Notes: a model not told the origin generated them from the sequence alone. A DNA stretch of 35,100 bases from Pseudomonadota bacterium (GCA_023394655.1 JAEXAG010000156.1:1-35100), one strand, 5' to 3'. Positions 1 through 8,488 are shown, counted from the first letter of the stretch. Translations and numbers: made by a program.

Positions 1-2
1 CA

Positions 3-425
3 ATGGGAATGAGTAGCGGAGATTCGAGCGGCGGCCCGATGGCCGACATCAACGTCACGCCCCTGGTGGACGTGATGCTGGTGCTGCTCATCATCTTCAT
101 GGTGACGACGCCGCTGATGAACCACAAGACCAAGGTCGAACTGCCGCGTGCCGACCTGGCGGACAAGCCGGACGCCGGTCCGGGCCCGAGCCCGATCACC
201 GTTTCGGTGACCGATGGCGGCGACCTGTTCTGGAACGACGAGCCGATCACCCGTGATCTGCTGGAAAGCCGCCTTTCCAGTGCGGCCCAGCAACAGCCGC
301 AGCCGAAGCTGAACCTGCGTGGTGACCGCACCACCAAGCTGGGCGTCATCAACGACGTGACCCGCATCGCCCAGGCACAGGGCATGCTGGACATCGGCTA
401 CGTGGCGATTGCCGAGAACCGCTGA
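3..425 (+). CDS. exbD1: ExbD-family biopolymer transport protein (first copy)
   Basis: ExbD subunit of the inner-membrane TonB-ExbB-ExbD motor, which uses the proton motive force to energise outer-membrane receptors. The 140-residue product has a short cytoplasmic N-terminus, the family signature MADINVTPLVDVMLVLLIIF at about residues 13-32 with the conserved proton-path Asp in the single membrane helix (about 22-39), and a periplasmic C-terminal domain. The ATG at base 3 is used, but an in-frame ATG at base 9 is equally possible and the ribosome binding site lies outside the window. A second exbD follows after 14 bases, as in the tonB-exbB-exbD1-exbD2-pdxJ cluster known from Xanthomonas. tonB and exbB would be expected just left of the window. 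Identification is by family signature and is firm; the exact start is not. Confidence 0.93.
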   Translation: MGMSSGDSSGGPMADINVTPLVDVMLVLLIIFMVTTPLMNHKTKVELPRADLADKPDAGPGPSPITVSVTDGGDLFWNDEPITRDLLESRLSSAAQQQPQPKLNLRGDRTTKLGVINDVTRIAQAQGMLDIGYVAIAENR

Positions 426-439
426 GAAGGAAACAGACC

Positions 440-856
440 ATGGCATTCGCATCGCAAGGCAGTGGCCCGATGGCCGACATCAACGTCACGCCCCTCGTGG
501 ACGTGATGCTGGTGTTGCTGATCATCTTCATGGTCACCATGCCGATCCAGTCCTACCCGATCCAGATCGACCTGCCGCAGAAGACGGACAAGCCGCCGGA
601 AATCGAACGCGACCCGCCGGAACCGATCAAGCTGCGCATCGATTCGGCCGGGCAGGTCTACTGGAACGACACCCTGACCCCGACCAGCGCCCTGCAGAAC
701 ATGATGTCGGCCGAGGTCCAGAAGGATCCGACCAACCAGCCCCAGCTGCAGATCCAGACCAGCGACAGCGCCGAGTACGAAGTGCTGGCGCGGGTGCTGG
801 CGGCTGCCAAGAACGCCGACATGCAGAAGATCGGCTTCATGCAGCCGACCGAGTAA
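440..856 (+). CDS. exbD2: ExbD-family biopolymer transport protein (second copy)
   Basis: Second ExbD protein, 138 residues, with the same layout as the preceding gene: a short N-terminus, an MADINVTPLVDVMLVLLIIF helix near residues 11-30, and a periplasmic domain. The two copies are nearly identical through the helix but diverge strongly afterwards, so they are likely paralogues with separate roles rather than a fresh duplication. In Xanthomonas campestris the second exbD is dispensable for ordinary iron uptake but matters for some plant-related substrates; whether that holds here is inference. A purine-rich ribosome binding site (GAAGGAAA) lies about 8 bases before the ATG. A strong intrinsic terminator follows at 939-969. 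Confidence 0.93.
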   Translation: MAFASQGSGPMADINVTPLVDVMLVLLIIFMVTMPIQSYPIQIDLPQKTDKPPEIERDPPEPIKLRIDSAGQVYWNDTLTPTSALQNMMSAEVQKDPTNQPQLQIQTSDSAEYEVLARVLAAAKNADMQKIGFMQPTE

Positions 857-938
857 GAAGGCAGGAACCGGTCGGCGCGGTCGCATGACCCGCGTCGCCC
901 GGGCATCGGCAAGACCGATGCATCCGACCGAGTGGAGC

Positions 939-969
939 ACGCCGTCCGGGCAGCCGGGCGGCGTTTTTT
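939..969 (+). terminator. Rho-independent terminator after exbD2
   Basis: An 11-bp stem (939-949 pairing with 954-964, one T-G wobble) with a 4-base loop is followed by six T residues at 964-969. It lies 83 bases after the exbD2 stop and just before the convergent pdxJ stop. The T-run is only on the plus strand, so it serves the exb operon. Confidence 0.85.
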
Positions 970-982
970 CATGTCCGTCGGC

Positions 983-1738
983 TCAGCCGCGGGCGCTCGT
1001 GATGCAGTCCAGGTAGGCGCGGACCGTCGCCGCCAGGCCGGCGTAAAGCGCTTCGCCGATCAGCGCATGGCCGATCGAAACTTCCTCGACGCCGGGGACG
1101 CCACGCAGGAAATCGCCCAGGTTTTCCTGCGAGAGGTCATGGCCGGCATTGACGCCCAGCCCCGCCTTGTCCGCACGCGACGCGGCCTCGGCGCAGGCAC
1201 GCAACGGCCCCGCGTCGCCACGGGCATGGCCGGCGGCATAGGGGCCGGTGTAAATCTCGATGCGATCCGCCCCGGATTCCGCCGCGCGTTCCAGCGCGGG
1301 ATGGTCGGCATCGGCGAACAGGCTGACCCGGCAGCCGATCGCGTGCAGCTCCGCCACCAACGGGGCGAGGGCGGGCATGTCGCGGTCGAAATCGAAGCCG
1401 TGATCGGACGTGATCTGGCCATCGGAGTCGGGCACCAGCGTCGCCTGCGCGGGACGGACCGCGCGACACAGCGCGAGGAAACCGGGATAGCCCGGACGCG
1501 GCGGCTCGAACGGATTGCCTTCGAGGTTGAACTCGACTTCGTACTCGCCACAGAGCGCGGCCAGCGCGAGCACGTCGTCCTCGCGGATGTGGCGGGCATC
1601 GGGACGGGGATGCACGGTGATGCCGTGGGCGCCCGCGTCGAGGCAGGTGCGCGCGGCACGGACCACGTCCGGCTCATTGCCGCCGCGGGAATTGCGCAGG
1701 ACGGCGATCTTGTTGACGTTGACGCTGAGGCGGGTCAT
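983..1738 (-). CDS. pdxJ: Pyridoxine 5'-phosphate synthase
   Basis: PdxJ condenses 3-amino-2-oxopropyl phosphate with deoxyxylulose 5-phosphate to give pyridoxine 5'-phosphate, the last ring-forming step of the DXP-dependent vitamin B6 pathway; it is cytoplasmic. The 251-residue product begins MTRLSVNVNKIAVLRN, typical of the family, and has the active-site stretch GITVHPRPDARHI (His43, Arg45, His50), a later EVEFNLEGNP segment, the VNAGHDLSQEN loop and a C-terminal IGHALIGEAL phosphate-binding segment. The reading frame stays open further upstream, but the family N-terminus and normal length (about 240-260) place the start at 1738. It is just 7 bases downstream of the stop of the small membrane-protein gene, so the two are probably co-transcribed. 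Confidence 0.95.
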   Translation of the reverse strand: MTRLSVNVNKIAVLRNSRGGNEPDVVRAARTCLDAGAHGITVHPRPDARHIREDDVLALAALCGEYEVEFNLEGNPFEPPRPGYPGFLALCRAVRPAQATLVPDSDGQITSDHGFDFDRDMPALAPLVAELHAIGCRVSLFADADHPALERAAESGADRIEIYTGPYAAGHARGDAGPLRACAEAASRADKAGLGVNAGHDLSQENLGDFLRGVPGVEEVSIGHALIGEALYAGLAATVRAYLDCITSARG

Positions 1739-1745
1739 GCGGGGT

Positions 1746-2177
1746 TCAGACCTGGCGCGGCCCGGAGGGTGCGGGTGGATCGTCGGGAAGCACGAAGACG
1801 GCGCGGCCGGTGGGCCGGGGCGCCGGGGGCGGCGTTGATCTGGCAGATGGGGTGACGTCCGGTTCCGGCTGAGGCTGCGGCGGCGCGGCTTCGCGCACCG
1901 GCAGAACACGAATGGCTTCAGTGAGAGGCGGCGGCTGGCGGGCTTCTGCCCGCAACAGTTCGGTCTGCTGCCGCAGCTTGTCCATTTCCTGCGGCGCGAG
2001 GGGAGTCAGCCGGGCCTCGCCCTCGCGCCTGGGGAATAGCACCCGATAGCGCATCCACACCCAGCCCGCCAGCAACAGGAAAGTCAGCAGCAGCCACCCG
2101 GCCATGCTCGCCGATGAAGGCGTGCGCAGACCGAGCAACAGGGTCAATGCAGCGGCGGGGAGCAGCAACCAGTACAT
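1746..2177 (-). CDS. Small membrane protein of unknown function upstream of pdxJ
   Basis: A 143-residue protein with two hydrophobic segments near the N-terminus (about residues 2-16 and 25-42) separated by a short polar loop, then a charged stretch and a proline-rich tail full of PPQPQPEP-type sequence. The layout suggests an inner-membrane anchor with a disordered, probably cytoplasmic, tail. No enzymatic motif is visible and I do not recognise the family. It ends 7 bases before the pdxJ start, so an operon with pdxJ is likely. The start at 2177 has a GGA-type ribosome binding site about 10 bases upstream. High GC third positions and the membrane pattern support a real gene. Confidence 0.7.
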   Translation of the reverse strand: MYWLLLPAAALTLLLGLRTPSSASMAGWLLLTFLLLAGWVWMRYRVLFPRREGEARLTPLAPQEMDKLRQQTELLRAEARQPPPLTEAIRVLPVREAAPPQPQPEPDVTPSARSTPPPAPRPTGRAVFVLPDDPPAPSGPRQV

Positions 2178-2247
2178 GCCGCGATTCCGTGGGAAGAACG
2201 ACGAGTGTAGTCACTCCGGGGCGCCGGGGGCCACTGGCGAGGGGGCG

Positions 2248-3747
2248 TCATGGCGTGGCGCTTGCCCGGTAGCCGATGGCTTCGGCGAGATGGCTGCGGC
2301 CGATCGAGCCGGCATCGGCCAGATCGGCGATGCTTCGGGCGATGCGCAACGCCCGATGCAGGCCCCGTGCGGACAGGCGCAGGCGTTCGGCCGCCGTTTC
2401 CAGCATCGTCTGGACTGGCGGTTCGAGTGCGCAATCCCGGCTCAGCTCGAGGGGATGGAGCAGGGCATTGGGCTTCCCGGCCCGTGCGAGCTGGCGCGCG
2501 CGGGCGGCGATCACCCGGGCACGGACCGCCTCGCTGGACTCGCCGGGCGGCGCTTCGCCGGCCAGCGCGCGGGCCGGCAGCCGGGGAACCGCGACGTGCA
2601 GATCGATGCGATCGAGCAGCGGGCCGGAGATGCGGCCGCGATAGCGCGCCACCACGTCGGGCGAGCAGCGACAGCGGCCGTCGGGATCGCCGGCCCAGCC
2701 GCAGGGGCAGGGGTTCATGGCGGCGACGAGCTGGAAGCGCGCGGGAAAATCGCATTGCCGCGCCGCCCGCGAGACGGTGACCGTGCCGGATTCCAGCGGC
2801 TGCCGCAGCACTTCCAGCGCAGTGCGGCTCCATTCGGGCAACTCGTCGAGGAACAGCACGCCTTCGTGGGCGAGCGAGATCTCGCCCGGGCGTGGATGAC
2901 TGCCGCCGCCGGCCAGCGCCACCGCGCTGGCGGTGTGATGCGGACTGCGGAAGGGCCGTCGCCCCCAGTGGGCGGGATCGAAACCGCTGACCCCGACCGA
3001 TTGCACCGCCGCGGATTCCAGTGCCGCGGCCTCGTCCATGGGCGGGAGGATGCCCGGCAACCGGGAGGCGAGCAGGGTCTTGCCGCAGCCCGGACTGCCG
3101 ACGAACAGCAGGTGGTGCTGGCCGGCGGCGGCGATCTCCAGCGCTCGCCGGGCCTGCGCTTGGCCGCGGACATCGGCCATGTCGGGCCACGGCCCCCCTG
3201 CCGTGATGGCGCCGGGTTCCGCCAGCGTGAAGGGTCGCTCCCCGCGCAGGCCGGCGCAGGCTTCCAGCAACGTGCGGGCGGTACGGACTTCGGCGTTGCG
3301 GGCCAGCGCGGCCTCGGCGGCGTTGGCCTGCGGCACCAGCAGCGGGCGTCCGGCCGCGGCCGATGCGATTGCCGCCGGAAGCACGCCGGTGACTGCGCGC
3401 AACTCGCCGGTGAGGCCGAGCTCGCCGAGGAACTCGCCTTCGTCCAGCGCCTGTTGCGGCAGTTGGCTGCTGGCGGCGAGGATGCCCAGCGCGATCGGAA
3501 GGTCGAAGCCGCCACCCCCCTTGGGCAAGTCGGCCGGGGCGAGGTTGATGGTGATCCGGCCGGCGGGGAACTCCAGTTGCGCATTGAGGATGGCTGCGCG
3601 AACCCGATCCTTGGCCTCGCGCACCGCGGCTTCGGGCAGCCCGACGATCGACAGCGCCGGCAAGCCGCCGCCGCAATGCACTTCCACCGTGACCGGATGC
3701 GCATGCACGCCGATCCGTGCCCGGCTCCTGACCCGTGCCAATCCCAT
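2248..3747 (-). CDS. comM: YifB/ComM family Mg-chelatase-like AAA+ ATPase
   Basis: ComM is a hexameric AAA+ branch-migration helicase that widens the D-loop while incoming single-stranded DNA is integrated during natural transformation. The 499-residue product has the N-terminal ChlI/Lon-like domain (SIVGLPEAAVREAKDRVRAA at about 33-52), Walker A GSPGCGKT at 217-224, Walker B VLFLDE at 297-302, the family's NPCPCG cysteine motif near 345-350, and the C-terminal Mg-chelatase lid domain with SARGLHR. Length matches the family (about 500). It lies 42 bases downstream of ubiK on the same strand and may share its promoter. Its presence implies at least the core machinery for recombining transforming DNA; actual competence is inference. 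Confidence 0.95.
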   Translation of the reverse strand: MGLARVRSRARIGVHAHPVTVEVHCGGGLPALSIVGLPEAAVREAKDRVRAAILNAQLEFPAGRITINLAPADLPKGGGGFDLPIALGILAASSQLPQQALDEGEFLGELGLTGELRAVTGVLPAAIASAAAGRPLLVPQANAAEAALARNAEVRTARTLLEACAGLRGERPFTLAEPGAITAGGPWPDMADVRGQAQARRALEIAAAGQHHLLFVGSPGCGKTLLASRLPGILPPMDEAAALESAAVQSVGVSGFDPAHWGRRPFRSPHHTASAVALAGGGSHPRPGEISLAHEGVLFLDELPEWSRTALEVLRQPLESGTVTVSRAARQCDFPARFQLVAAMNPCPCGWAGDPDGRCRCSPDVVARYRGRISGPLLDRIDLHVAVPRLPARALAGEAPPGESSEAVRARVIAARARQLARAGKPNALLHPLELSRDCALEPPVQTMLETAAERLRLSARGLHRALRIARSIADLADAGSIGRSHLAEAIGYRASATP

Positions 3748-3789
3748 GGTGATGTCCTCGCTGTCGGCGCCGTTCGCGCCGACCGGGGT

Positions 3790-4062
3790 TCAGTGGCGCG
3801 GCGTGCCGTCGCCGCCGTCGGCGCGGCCGGCTTCCAGTGCCGCCACGACCTGCTGCAGGGCTTCCAGCTTCTCGCGGGTCTTCAGCAGCACCGCGCGTTG
3901 CACCTCGAACTCCTCGCGGGTGACCAGATCGAGCTTGGCCAGCCCGGACTGCAGCACCGACTTGAAGTTTTCCTGGAGTTCCTCGCGGCCATCGCGCAGC
4001 GAACTGGGCAGCAGGCCGCCGAGGCGTCGGGCGAGGTCGTCGAGTTGTGCAAGATCGATCAT
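3790..4062 (-). CDS. ubiK: Ubiquinone biosynthesis accessory factor UbiK (BMFP family)
   Basis: UbiK is a small coiled-coil protein (BMFP family; YqiC in E. coli) that works with UbiJ in the aerobic ubiquinone-8 assembly complex. The 90-residue product begins MIDLAQLDDLARRLGGLLP and ends in an amphipathic helix, VTREEFEVQRAVLLKTREKLEALQ, the family's hallmark coiled coil. An upstream in-frame ATG would add ten residues, but the start at 4062 has a GGAAG ribosome binding site at good spacing and matches the family N-terminus. It is divergent from the P-II gene and upstream of comM on the same strand. A comparable ubiK-comM arrangement is seen in other gammaproteobacteria. Confidence 0.9.
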   Translation of the reverse strand: MIDLAQLDDLARRLGGLLPSSLRDGREELQENFKSVLQSGLAKLDLVTREEFEVQRAVLLKTREKLEALQQVVAALEAGRADGGDGTPRH

Positions 4063-4211
4063 GGCGGGCTTCCGCGTTGGGTTCGATCCCAAGATGCCCG
4101 ATGGCGCGTGGAGGCGGCATCGGCAGGGACCGGAATGGCGTGTCGGGGAAATCCTAGCAGCCGGCGGCGGGGCTTGGATTAAAGTGGCGGCATGGAAACG
4201 GGAGTGCCACG

Positions 4212-4550
4212 ATGAAAATGGTGATGGCGGTGATCAAGCCGTTCAAGCTCGACGATGTGCGCGAGGCGCTGGCGGATGCGGGCGTGACCGGCATCACCGT
4301 CACCGAGGTCAAGGGCTTCGGGCGGCAGAAGGGCCACACCGAGCTGTATCGCGGTGCCGAATACGTGGTGGATTTCCTGCCCAAGCTGAAGCTGGAAGTG
4401 GCGGCCACCGACGAGCAGGTGGATGCCGTCGTCGAAGCGATCCTGCAATCGGCCGGGACCGGCAAGATCGGCGACGGCAAGATCTTTGTCTGGGACCTGG
4501 AGCGCGCGGTGCGCATCCGCACCGGCGAACTGGATGCCGACGCACTCTAG
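4212..4550 (+). CDS. glnB: P-II family nitrogen regulatory protein (GlnB/GlnK)
   Basis: P-II proteins sense 2-oxoglutarate and ATP/ADP and relay nitrogen status to glutamine synthetase adenylylation, NtrB and, for GlnK, the AmtB ammonium channel. The 112-residue product is full length and has the T-loop with the uridylylation site Tyr51 (RGAEYVVDF), the B-loop TGKIGDGKIFV and the C-terminal RIRTGE. No amtB is adjacent on the right (a convergent gene ends 6 bases beyond), so this could be the GlnB rather than the GlnK type; sequence alone does not separate them. A GGAG ribosome binding site lies about 8 bases before the ATG. I see no sigma-54 promoter in the 150-base gap shared with ubiK. Confidence 0.94.
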   Translation: MKMVMAVIKPFKLDDVREALADAGVTGITVTEVKGFGRQKGHTELYRGAEYVVDFLPKLKLEVAATDEQVDAVVEAILQSAGTGKIGDGKIFVWDLERAVRIRTGELDADAL

Positions 4551-4556
4551 CGCCGA

Positions 4557-6494
4557 TCAGTCCTCGGCCGCGATGTCGGCCTCGACTTCATTTTCGGTCG
4601 CCACCCGGTCGCGGCCATTGCGCTTGGCGTAATAGAGGGCGGAATCGGCCCGGACGATCAGGGCTTCGAGCAGGTCGCCGGCGTCGCCTGCCTCCGCGGG
4701 CAGCTCGGCGATGCCGATGCTGGCGCTGAGATGGTCGAGACGATGCAGTGACGGCAGCTGCGGCAGGCGGCGCACGGCCACCAAGATGCGTTCGGCGATG
4801 CGCCGTGCATCCTCGGTGCGGCTTCCCGAACAGACCAGCATGAACTCCTCGCCGCCCATGCGGCCGATGAGATCGTTGCCGCGCAACACGCGCCGGCACG
4901 CCTTGGTGATCTCGCGCAGCACGATGTCACCGAAGGGGTGGCCGAAGCTGTCGTTGATGGCCTTGAAGTGGTCCACGTCGAGCATCAGCACGCACAGGGG
5001 CGTTTGCTCCACGAAGGCTTTCTCGATCGCCGCCCGCGACAGCTCCAGCATGTGTGCACGGCTGGCGACGCCGGTGAGGTGATCGGAATCGGCGCGCTGG
5101 CGGAGTTTGCGGCCGCGACGCACTTGCAGGGCGATCACGTAAACGAGCATCAGCGTGAGCAGGCCGCCGAGCAGGATGGCCCCGGTCTGCCAGCGACGGA
5201 TGCGTTCGAGCGCGGCCTTTTCCTTGCGCAGCCATTCGTTTTCGACGGCACGCAGGCGAGCGGCCTGTTCCAGGCCGATGAGTTTCTCGCGCTGCCCGGC
5301 GCGGGTGGCCAGCACCTGGTCGCGCAGGCGCACGTGTTCGCGGAAATCGGCGAGCGCCGCCGCGGCCTGCCCCTGGGCTTCGTGCGCGCGGGAACGGGCG
5401 AGATAGAGCATTGAAAGATAGCGCGGGTTGGAATCCTTCGACAGCTCCTTCTCGGCCTGGTCGAGCGTGACCAGTGCCTGCGGGTATCGATGGAGACCGA
5501 GCTGAGCCTCGCCGAGCGCCACGCCGCGCAGGCCGTCGTCGATCGGGCTTCCGGCACCTTCGGGCATGGCCTCGAGAACGGCGATGGCTTCGGCATGCCG
5601 CTCCATGGCGACGAGTGCGCGGGCGCGGGCCAGCATCGCGTTGCTGCGTTGCAGGAGCATGTCGCCGGGCAGCGCTTCCAGCGCGCGATCGGCTTCCCGC
5701 AAGGCCTCCTGGGGTTTGCCTTCGTCGAGGGCGAGGAAACTGGATTCGATGTGGAAGGCAAAGTGCTCGACGGCATCCTCGGAGTCGCGGACCATGCTGC
5801 CGAATTCCAGCAGGTGTTTGCGCGCCTGCGTGAGATCACCCATCCGACGATAGGCGGTCGCGCCGTGCAGGATCAGTTGTCGTGGGAGTGGATCCACGCC
5901 CGCCTCGCGGTATTTGCGCGCGGACTCGCCGTAATCCACCAAGGCAAGGGGCTGCTCGCCCACGGAGGAGCGGAAATTGGCGCGCAGCGAGAGCGCGTCC
6001 GCGAGCGCGATCGGATCCCCCGACTCCCGCGCCAGGCTCACCGCATCATCGGCCAGCCGGAGCGCGATCGAATCGCGGCCTTCGGAATTGCGTTGCCAGG
6101 CTTCGCAGGAGACCAGCCGGGATCGGGTCGCTCCATCGGCCTGGTCGGCCTGGCGGAGCCCGTCCTCCAGCAGCCGGATGCGGGTTTCCGGATCCTGTTT
6201 CCACCAACCGTTCTCGCTGCACTGGGCGGCAAACAACTTGAGTGCACGGGGCAGGTCATCGGCCGGGAGCAGCGCCTTCAGCCGCGCCACTTCGTCGGCG
6301 TAATACGCTTCGGAACGGTTGTAGCTGTCCGGCCCGAACAGGCGCTGGAAGGCTTGGTCGAAGGCCTTGCCATCCTGCGCCACAAGGCTCGTCGGGGCGA
6401 GGCACAGACCGAGCGCGAGGCCGGCCAGCGATGCACGCCAGCCCGCGCCGGCCGGGGGGCCGTGTGATCCGCGGGCGGGCGACACCGGCGCCAT
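4557..6494 (-). CDS. Diguanylate cyclase with periplasmic TPR-like sensor and GGDEF domain
   Basis: Makes the second messenger cyclic di-GMP from two GTP. The 645-residue product has a signal peptide (about 1-40, ending near LVAQ), a long helical repeat region that looks like TPR repeats (about 90-390) and would lie in the periplasm, a coiled coil (about 395-430), one membrane helix (about 433-456) and a cytoplasmic GGDEF domain with the active-site motif GGEEF (547-551). The inhibitory I-site RxxD is present at 538-541, exactly five residues before GGEEF, so product feedback inhibition is expected. The frame is open upstream, but the start at 6494 gives a proper signal peptide and has a GAGG ribosome binding site. 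It begins 5 bases after the speE stop, so the two are likely co-transcribed. The ligand sensed by the TPR part is unknown. Confidence 0.9.
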   Translation of the reverse strand: MAPVSPARGSHGPPAGAGWRASLAGLALGLCLAPTSLVAQDGKAFDQAFQRLFGPDSYNRSEAYYADEVARLKALLPADDLPRALKLFAAQCSENGWWKQDPETRIRLLEDGLRQADQADGATRSRLVSCEAWQRNSEGRDSIALRLADDAVSLARESGDPIALADALSLRANFRSSVGEQPLALVDYGESARKYREAGVDPLPRQLILHGATAYRRMGDLTQARKHLLEFGSMVRDSEDAVEHFAFHIESSFLALDEGKPQEALREADRALEALPGDMLLQRSNAMLARARALVAMERHAEAIAVLEAMPEGAGSPIDDGLRGVALGEAQLGLHRYPQALVTLDQAEKELSKDSNPRYLSMLYLARSRAHEAQGQAAAALADFREHVRLRDQVLATRAGQREKLIGLEQAARLRAVENEWLRKEKAALERIRRWQTGAILLGGLLTLMLVYVIALQVRRGRKLRQRADSDHLTGVASRAHMLELSRAAIEKAFVEQTPLCVLMLDVDHFKAINDSFGHPFGDIVLREITKACRRVLRGNDLIGRMGGEEFMLVCSGSRTEDARRIAERILVAVRRLPQLPSLHRLDHLSASIGIAELPAEAGDAGDLLEALIVRADSALYYAKRNGRDRVATENEVEADIAAED

Positions 6495-6499
6495 GGTCC

Positions 6500-7351
6500 T
6501 CAGTCGCCGAGCGCCCTGGCCACGAACGGCGGCAGCTTCTGCGCGCCTGCGTGGATGTCGGCGCTGTAGTACAGCGTTTCGAAATCCTTGCCATGCGCCG
6601 CATCCTCGCGGAAGGCGAAGCCGCCGCCATCCTTGCGTGCCATCGTCACGCTCCACCAACCGGTCGGGTAGCAGGGCTGCGGGAACGGCAGGGTCTGGAA
6701 GCGGGTGAAGCCGGCCTTGCGCATTTCCTCGCGCATCTCGTTGATGAGATCGAGCAGCACCAGCGGGGATTCGCTCTGCTGGACGAGGATGCCGTCGTCC
6801 TTCAGCGCGCGGGCGCAGTCGGCGAAGAACGCCGCGTTGAACAGGCCTTCGGCCGGCCCGACCGGATCGGTGGAATCGACGATGACGATGTCGACGCTGC
6901 CGGCCTCGCAGTTCTTCATGTAGGCCAGGCCGTCATCGAAGATGATTTCGGCGCGCGGATCGGCATTGGATTCGCACAGCTCGGGGAAATGCTTCTCCGC
7001 CATGCGCGTGACCTGCTCGTCGATGTCGCACTGGGTGACCGATTTCACCCCCGGATGCTTGAGCACTTCGCGCAGGGTGCCGCAGTCGCCGCCGCCGATG
7101 ATCACCACGCGCTTCGGATCGCGATGGGTGAACAGCACCGGGTGCGCGATCATCTCGTGGTAGAGGAAGTTGTCGCGCGTGGTCAGCATCATCGCGCCAT
7201 CGATCAGCATCAGGTTGCCCCAGTCGGTCGATTCGTAGATCTCGATCTTCTGGAACGGCGACTGCACCTCGTCGAGCTTGCGGACGATGCGGTAGCCGAT
7301 CGACGAGCCGGCCGGCTCGAAATTTTCGTACAGCCATTCCTGCTGGGACAT
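6500..7351 (-). CDS. speE: Spermidine synthase (polyamine aminopropyltransferase)
   Basis: Transfers the aminopropyl group of decarboxylated S-adenosylmethionine to putrescine, giving spermidine and methylthioadenosine in the cytosol. The 283-residue product has the N-terminal beta domain, the nucleotide-binding GGGDCGTLREVL motif (86-97), the CDIDE acidic residue that contacts the ribose (about 108-112), the catalytic DSTDPVGPAEGL segment (Asp159) and the PCYPTGWWS segment. The start at 7351 follows a GGAAAAAG ribosome binding site. Upstream is a divergent SDR gene and, beyond it, speA, so two steps of the arginine-to-spermidine route lie together. The speD and agmatine-processing genes are not in the window. 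Confidence 0.96.
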   Translation of the reverse strand: MSQQEWLYENFEPAGSSIGYRIVRKLDEVQSPFQKIEIYESTDWGNLMLIDGAMMLTTRDNFLYHEMIAHPVLFTHRDPKRVVIIGGGDCGTLREVLKHPGVKSVTQCDIDEQVTRMAEKHFPELCESNADPRAEIIFDDGLAYMKNCEAGSVDIVIVDSTDPVGPAEGLFNAAFFADCARALKDDGILVQQSESPLVLLDLINEMREEMRKAGFTRFQTLPFPQPCYPTGWWSVTMARKDGGGFAFREDAAHGKDFETLYYSADIHAGAQKLPPFVARALGD

Positions 7352-7465
7352 CTGCTTTTTCCAACCGGGGGGGTGAGAATGGGATTGTAGCGATGTGCCG
7401 GCGGGTGTTCGCGCCCGCTGCACGCCCGCATTGCGAGGATCGGAGCCTCCGACGGAGTTTTCCAC

Positions 7466-8488
7466 ATGGCCCGAAAATCCCCCAAGGACGCCGCCGCGGA
7501 CGCGGCCGCCCGGCGCAAGGCGGACGCCACCGCACGTCGCCAGCGCAGGATCCAGGACGTCATCGACGCCAAGGATGCCCGCAAGGCATCGAAGAAGAAA
7601 TCGACCGGAAAGAAAAAGGCGGTGCAGGCCGGCACGCGGCGGCAGCCGGTGGAGATGCCGGCGCAGCACCTGGAGAAGCCGGGCAGGGAAGCGGCGCTTG
7701 AACTCGCCCCGCGCTTCGAGGCACCGGATTACCGCGGCAGCGGCAAGCTCGAGGGCATGGTGGCGGTCATCACCGGCGCCGATTCGGGCATCGGCCGCGC
7801 GGTGGCCGTGCTCTACGCCCGGGAAGGCGCGGATGTCGCCCTGCTCTACCTCGACGAGCACGATGACGCGAAGGAAACCGCGCGCTGGGTGAAGAAGGAA
7901 GGGCGCGAGGCCCTGCTGGTTGCCGGCGACGTGCGCGATCCCGCCTTCTGCAGGAAGGCGGTGAAGAAAGTGGTGAAGAAGCTGGGACGGCTCGACGTGC
8001 TGGTGAACAACGCCGGTTTCCAGCTGCATGCGGACAGACTGGAGGACATCGGCGACGATCACCTGCAGGAAACCCTGCAGACCAATGTCGCCGGCTACCT
8101 GTACATGGCCCGCGCCGCGCTTCCGCACATGGAAGCCGGGGCTTCCATCATCAATTGCGGCTCGGTCACCGGACTGTTCGGCAGCCCCAAGCTCATCGAC
8201 TACTCGACCAGCAAGGGTGCGGTCCATGCCTTCACCAAGGCGCTGGCCACCAACCTGCTCGAACGCGGCATCCGCGTCAATGCGGTGGCGCCGGGACCGG
8301 TGTGGACACCGTTCAACCCCGCCGACAAACCGGCCGAGGAGGTGGCGGAGTTCGGACGCGACAGCGCCATGGGCCGTGCGGCACAGCCGGAAGAGCTTTC
8401 CCCGGCCTTCGTGTTCCTGGCCTCGCCGGTGATGTCGTCCTATGTCAACGGCATCGTGCTGCCGGTGATGGGCGGACCCACCGGATGA
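7466..8488 (+). CDS. SDR-family NAD(P)-dependent oxidoreductase with a basic N-terminal extension
   Basis: Classical short-chain dehydrogenase/reductase of the YghA/YhdF type; the substrate is unknown. The 340-residue product has the cofactor motif TGADSGIG (103-110), NNAG (181-184), a catalytic Ser in NCGSVTG (about 232) and YSTSK (Tyr246, Lys250), followed by the PGPVWTPF loop and a C-terminal YVNGIVLPVMGG. The PAQH...PG segment at about 64-73 is shared with the YghA group. Unusually, the first 60 or so residues are rich in Lys, Arg and Ala (histone H1-like), more basic than typical members. The ATG has a GGAG ribosome binding site about 9 bases upstream. It is divergent from speE across 114 bases and precedes speA by 58 bases. 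Confidence 0.9.
   Translation: MARKSPKDAAADAAARRKADATARRQRRIQDVIDAKDARKASKKKSTGKKKAVQAGTRRQPVEMPAQHLEKPGREAALELAPRFEAPDYRGSGKLEGMVAVITGADSGIGRAVAVLYAREGADVALLYLDEHDDAKETARWVKKEGREALLVAGDVRDPAFCRKAVKKVVKKLGRLDVLVNNAGFQLHADRLEDIGDDHLQETLQTNVAGYLYMARAALPHMEAGASIINCGSVTGLFGSPKLIDYSTSKGAVHAFTKALATNLLERGIRVNAVAPGPVWTPFNPADKPAEEVAEFGRDSAMGRAAQPEELSPAFVFLASPVMSSYVNGIVLPVMGGPTG

Noticed and set aside
2104..4182. Long plus-strand open frame of 692 codons
   Set aside because: It is the antisense shadow of comM and ubiK, which carry clear family motifs; high GC keeps several frames open here.
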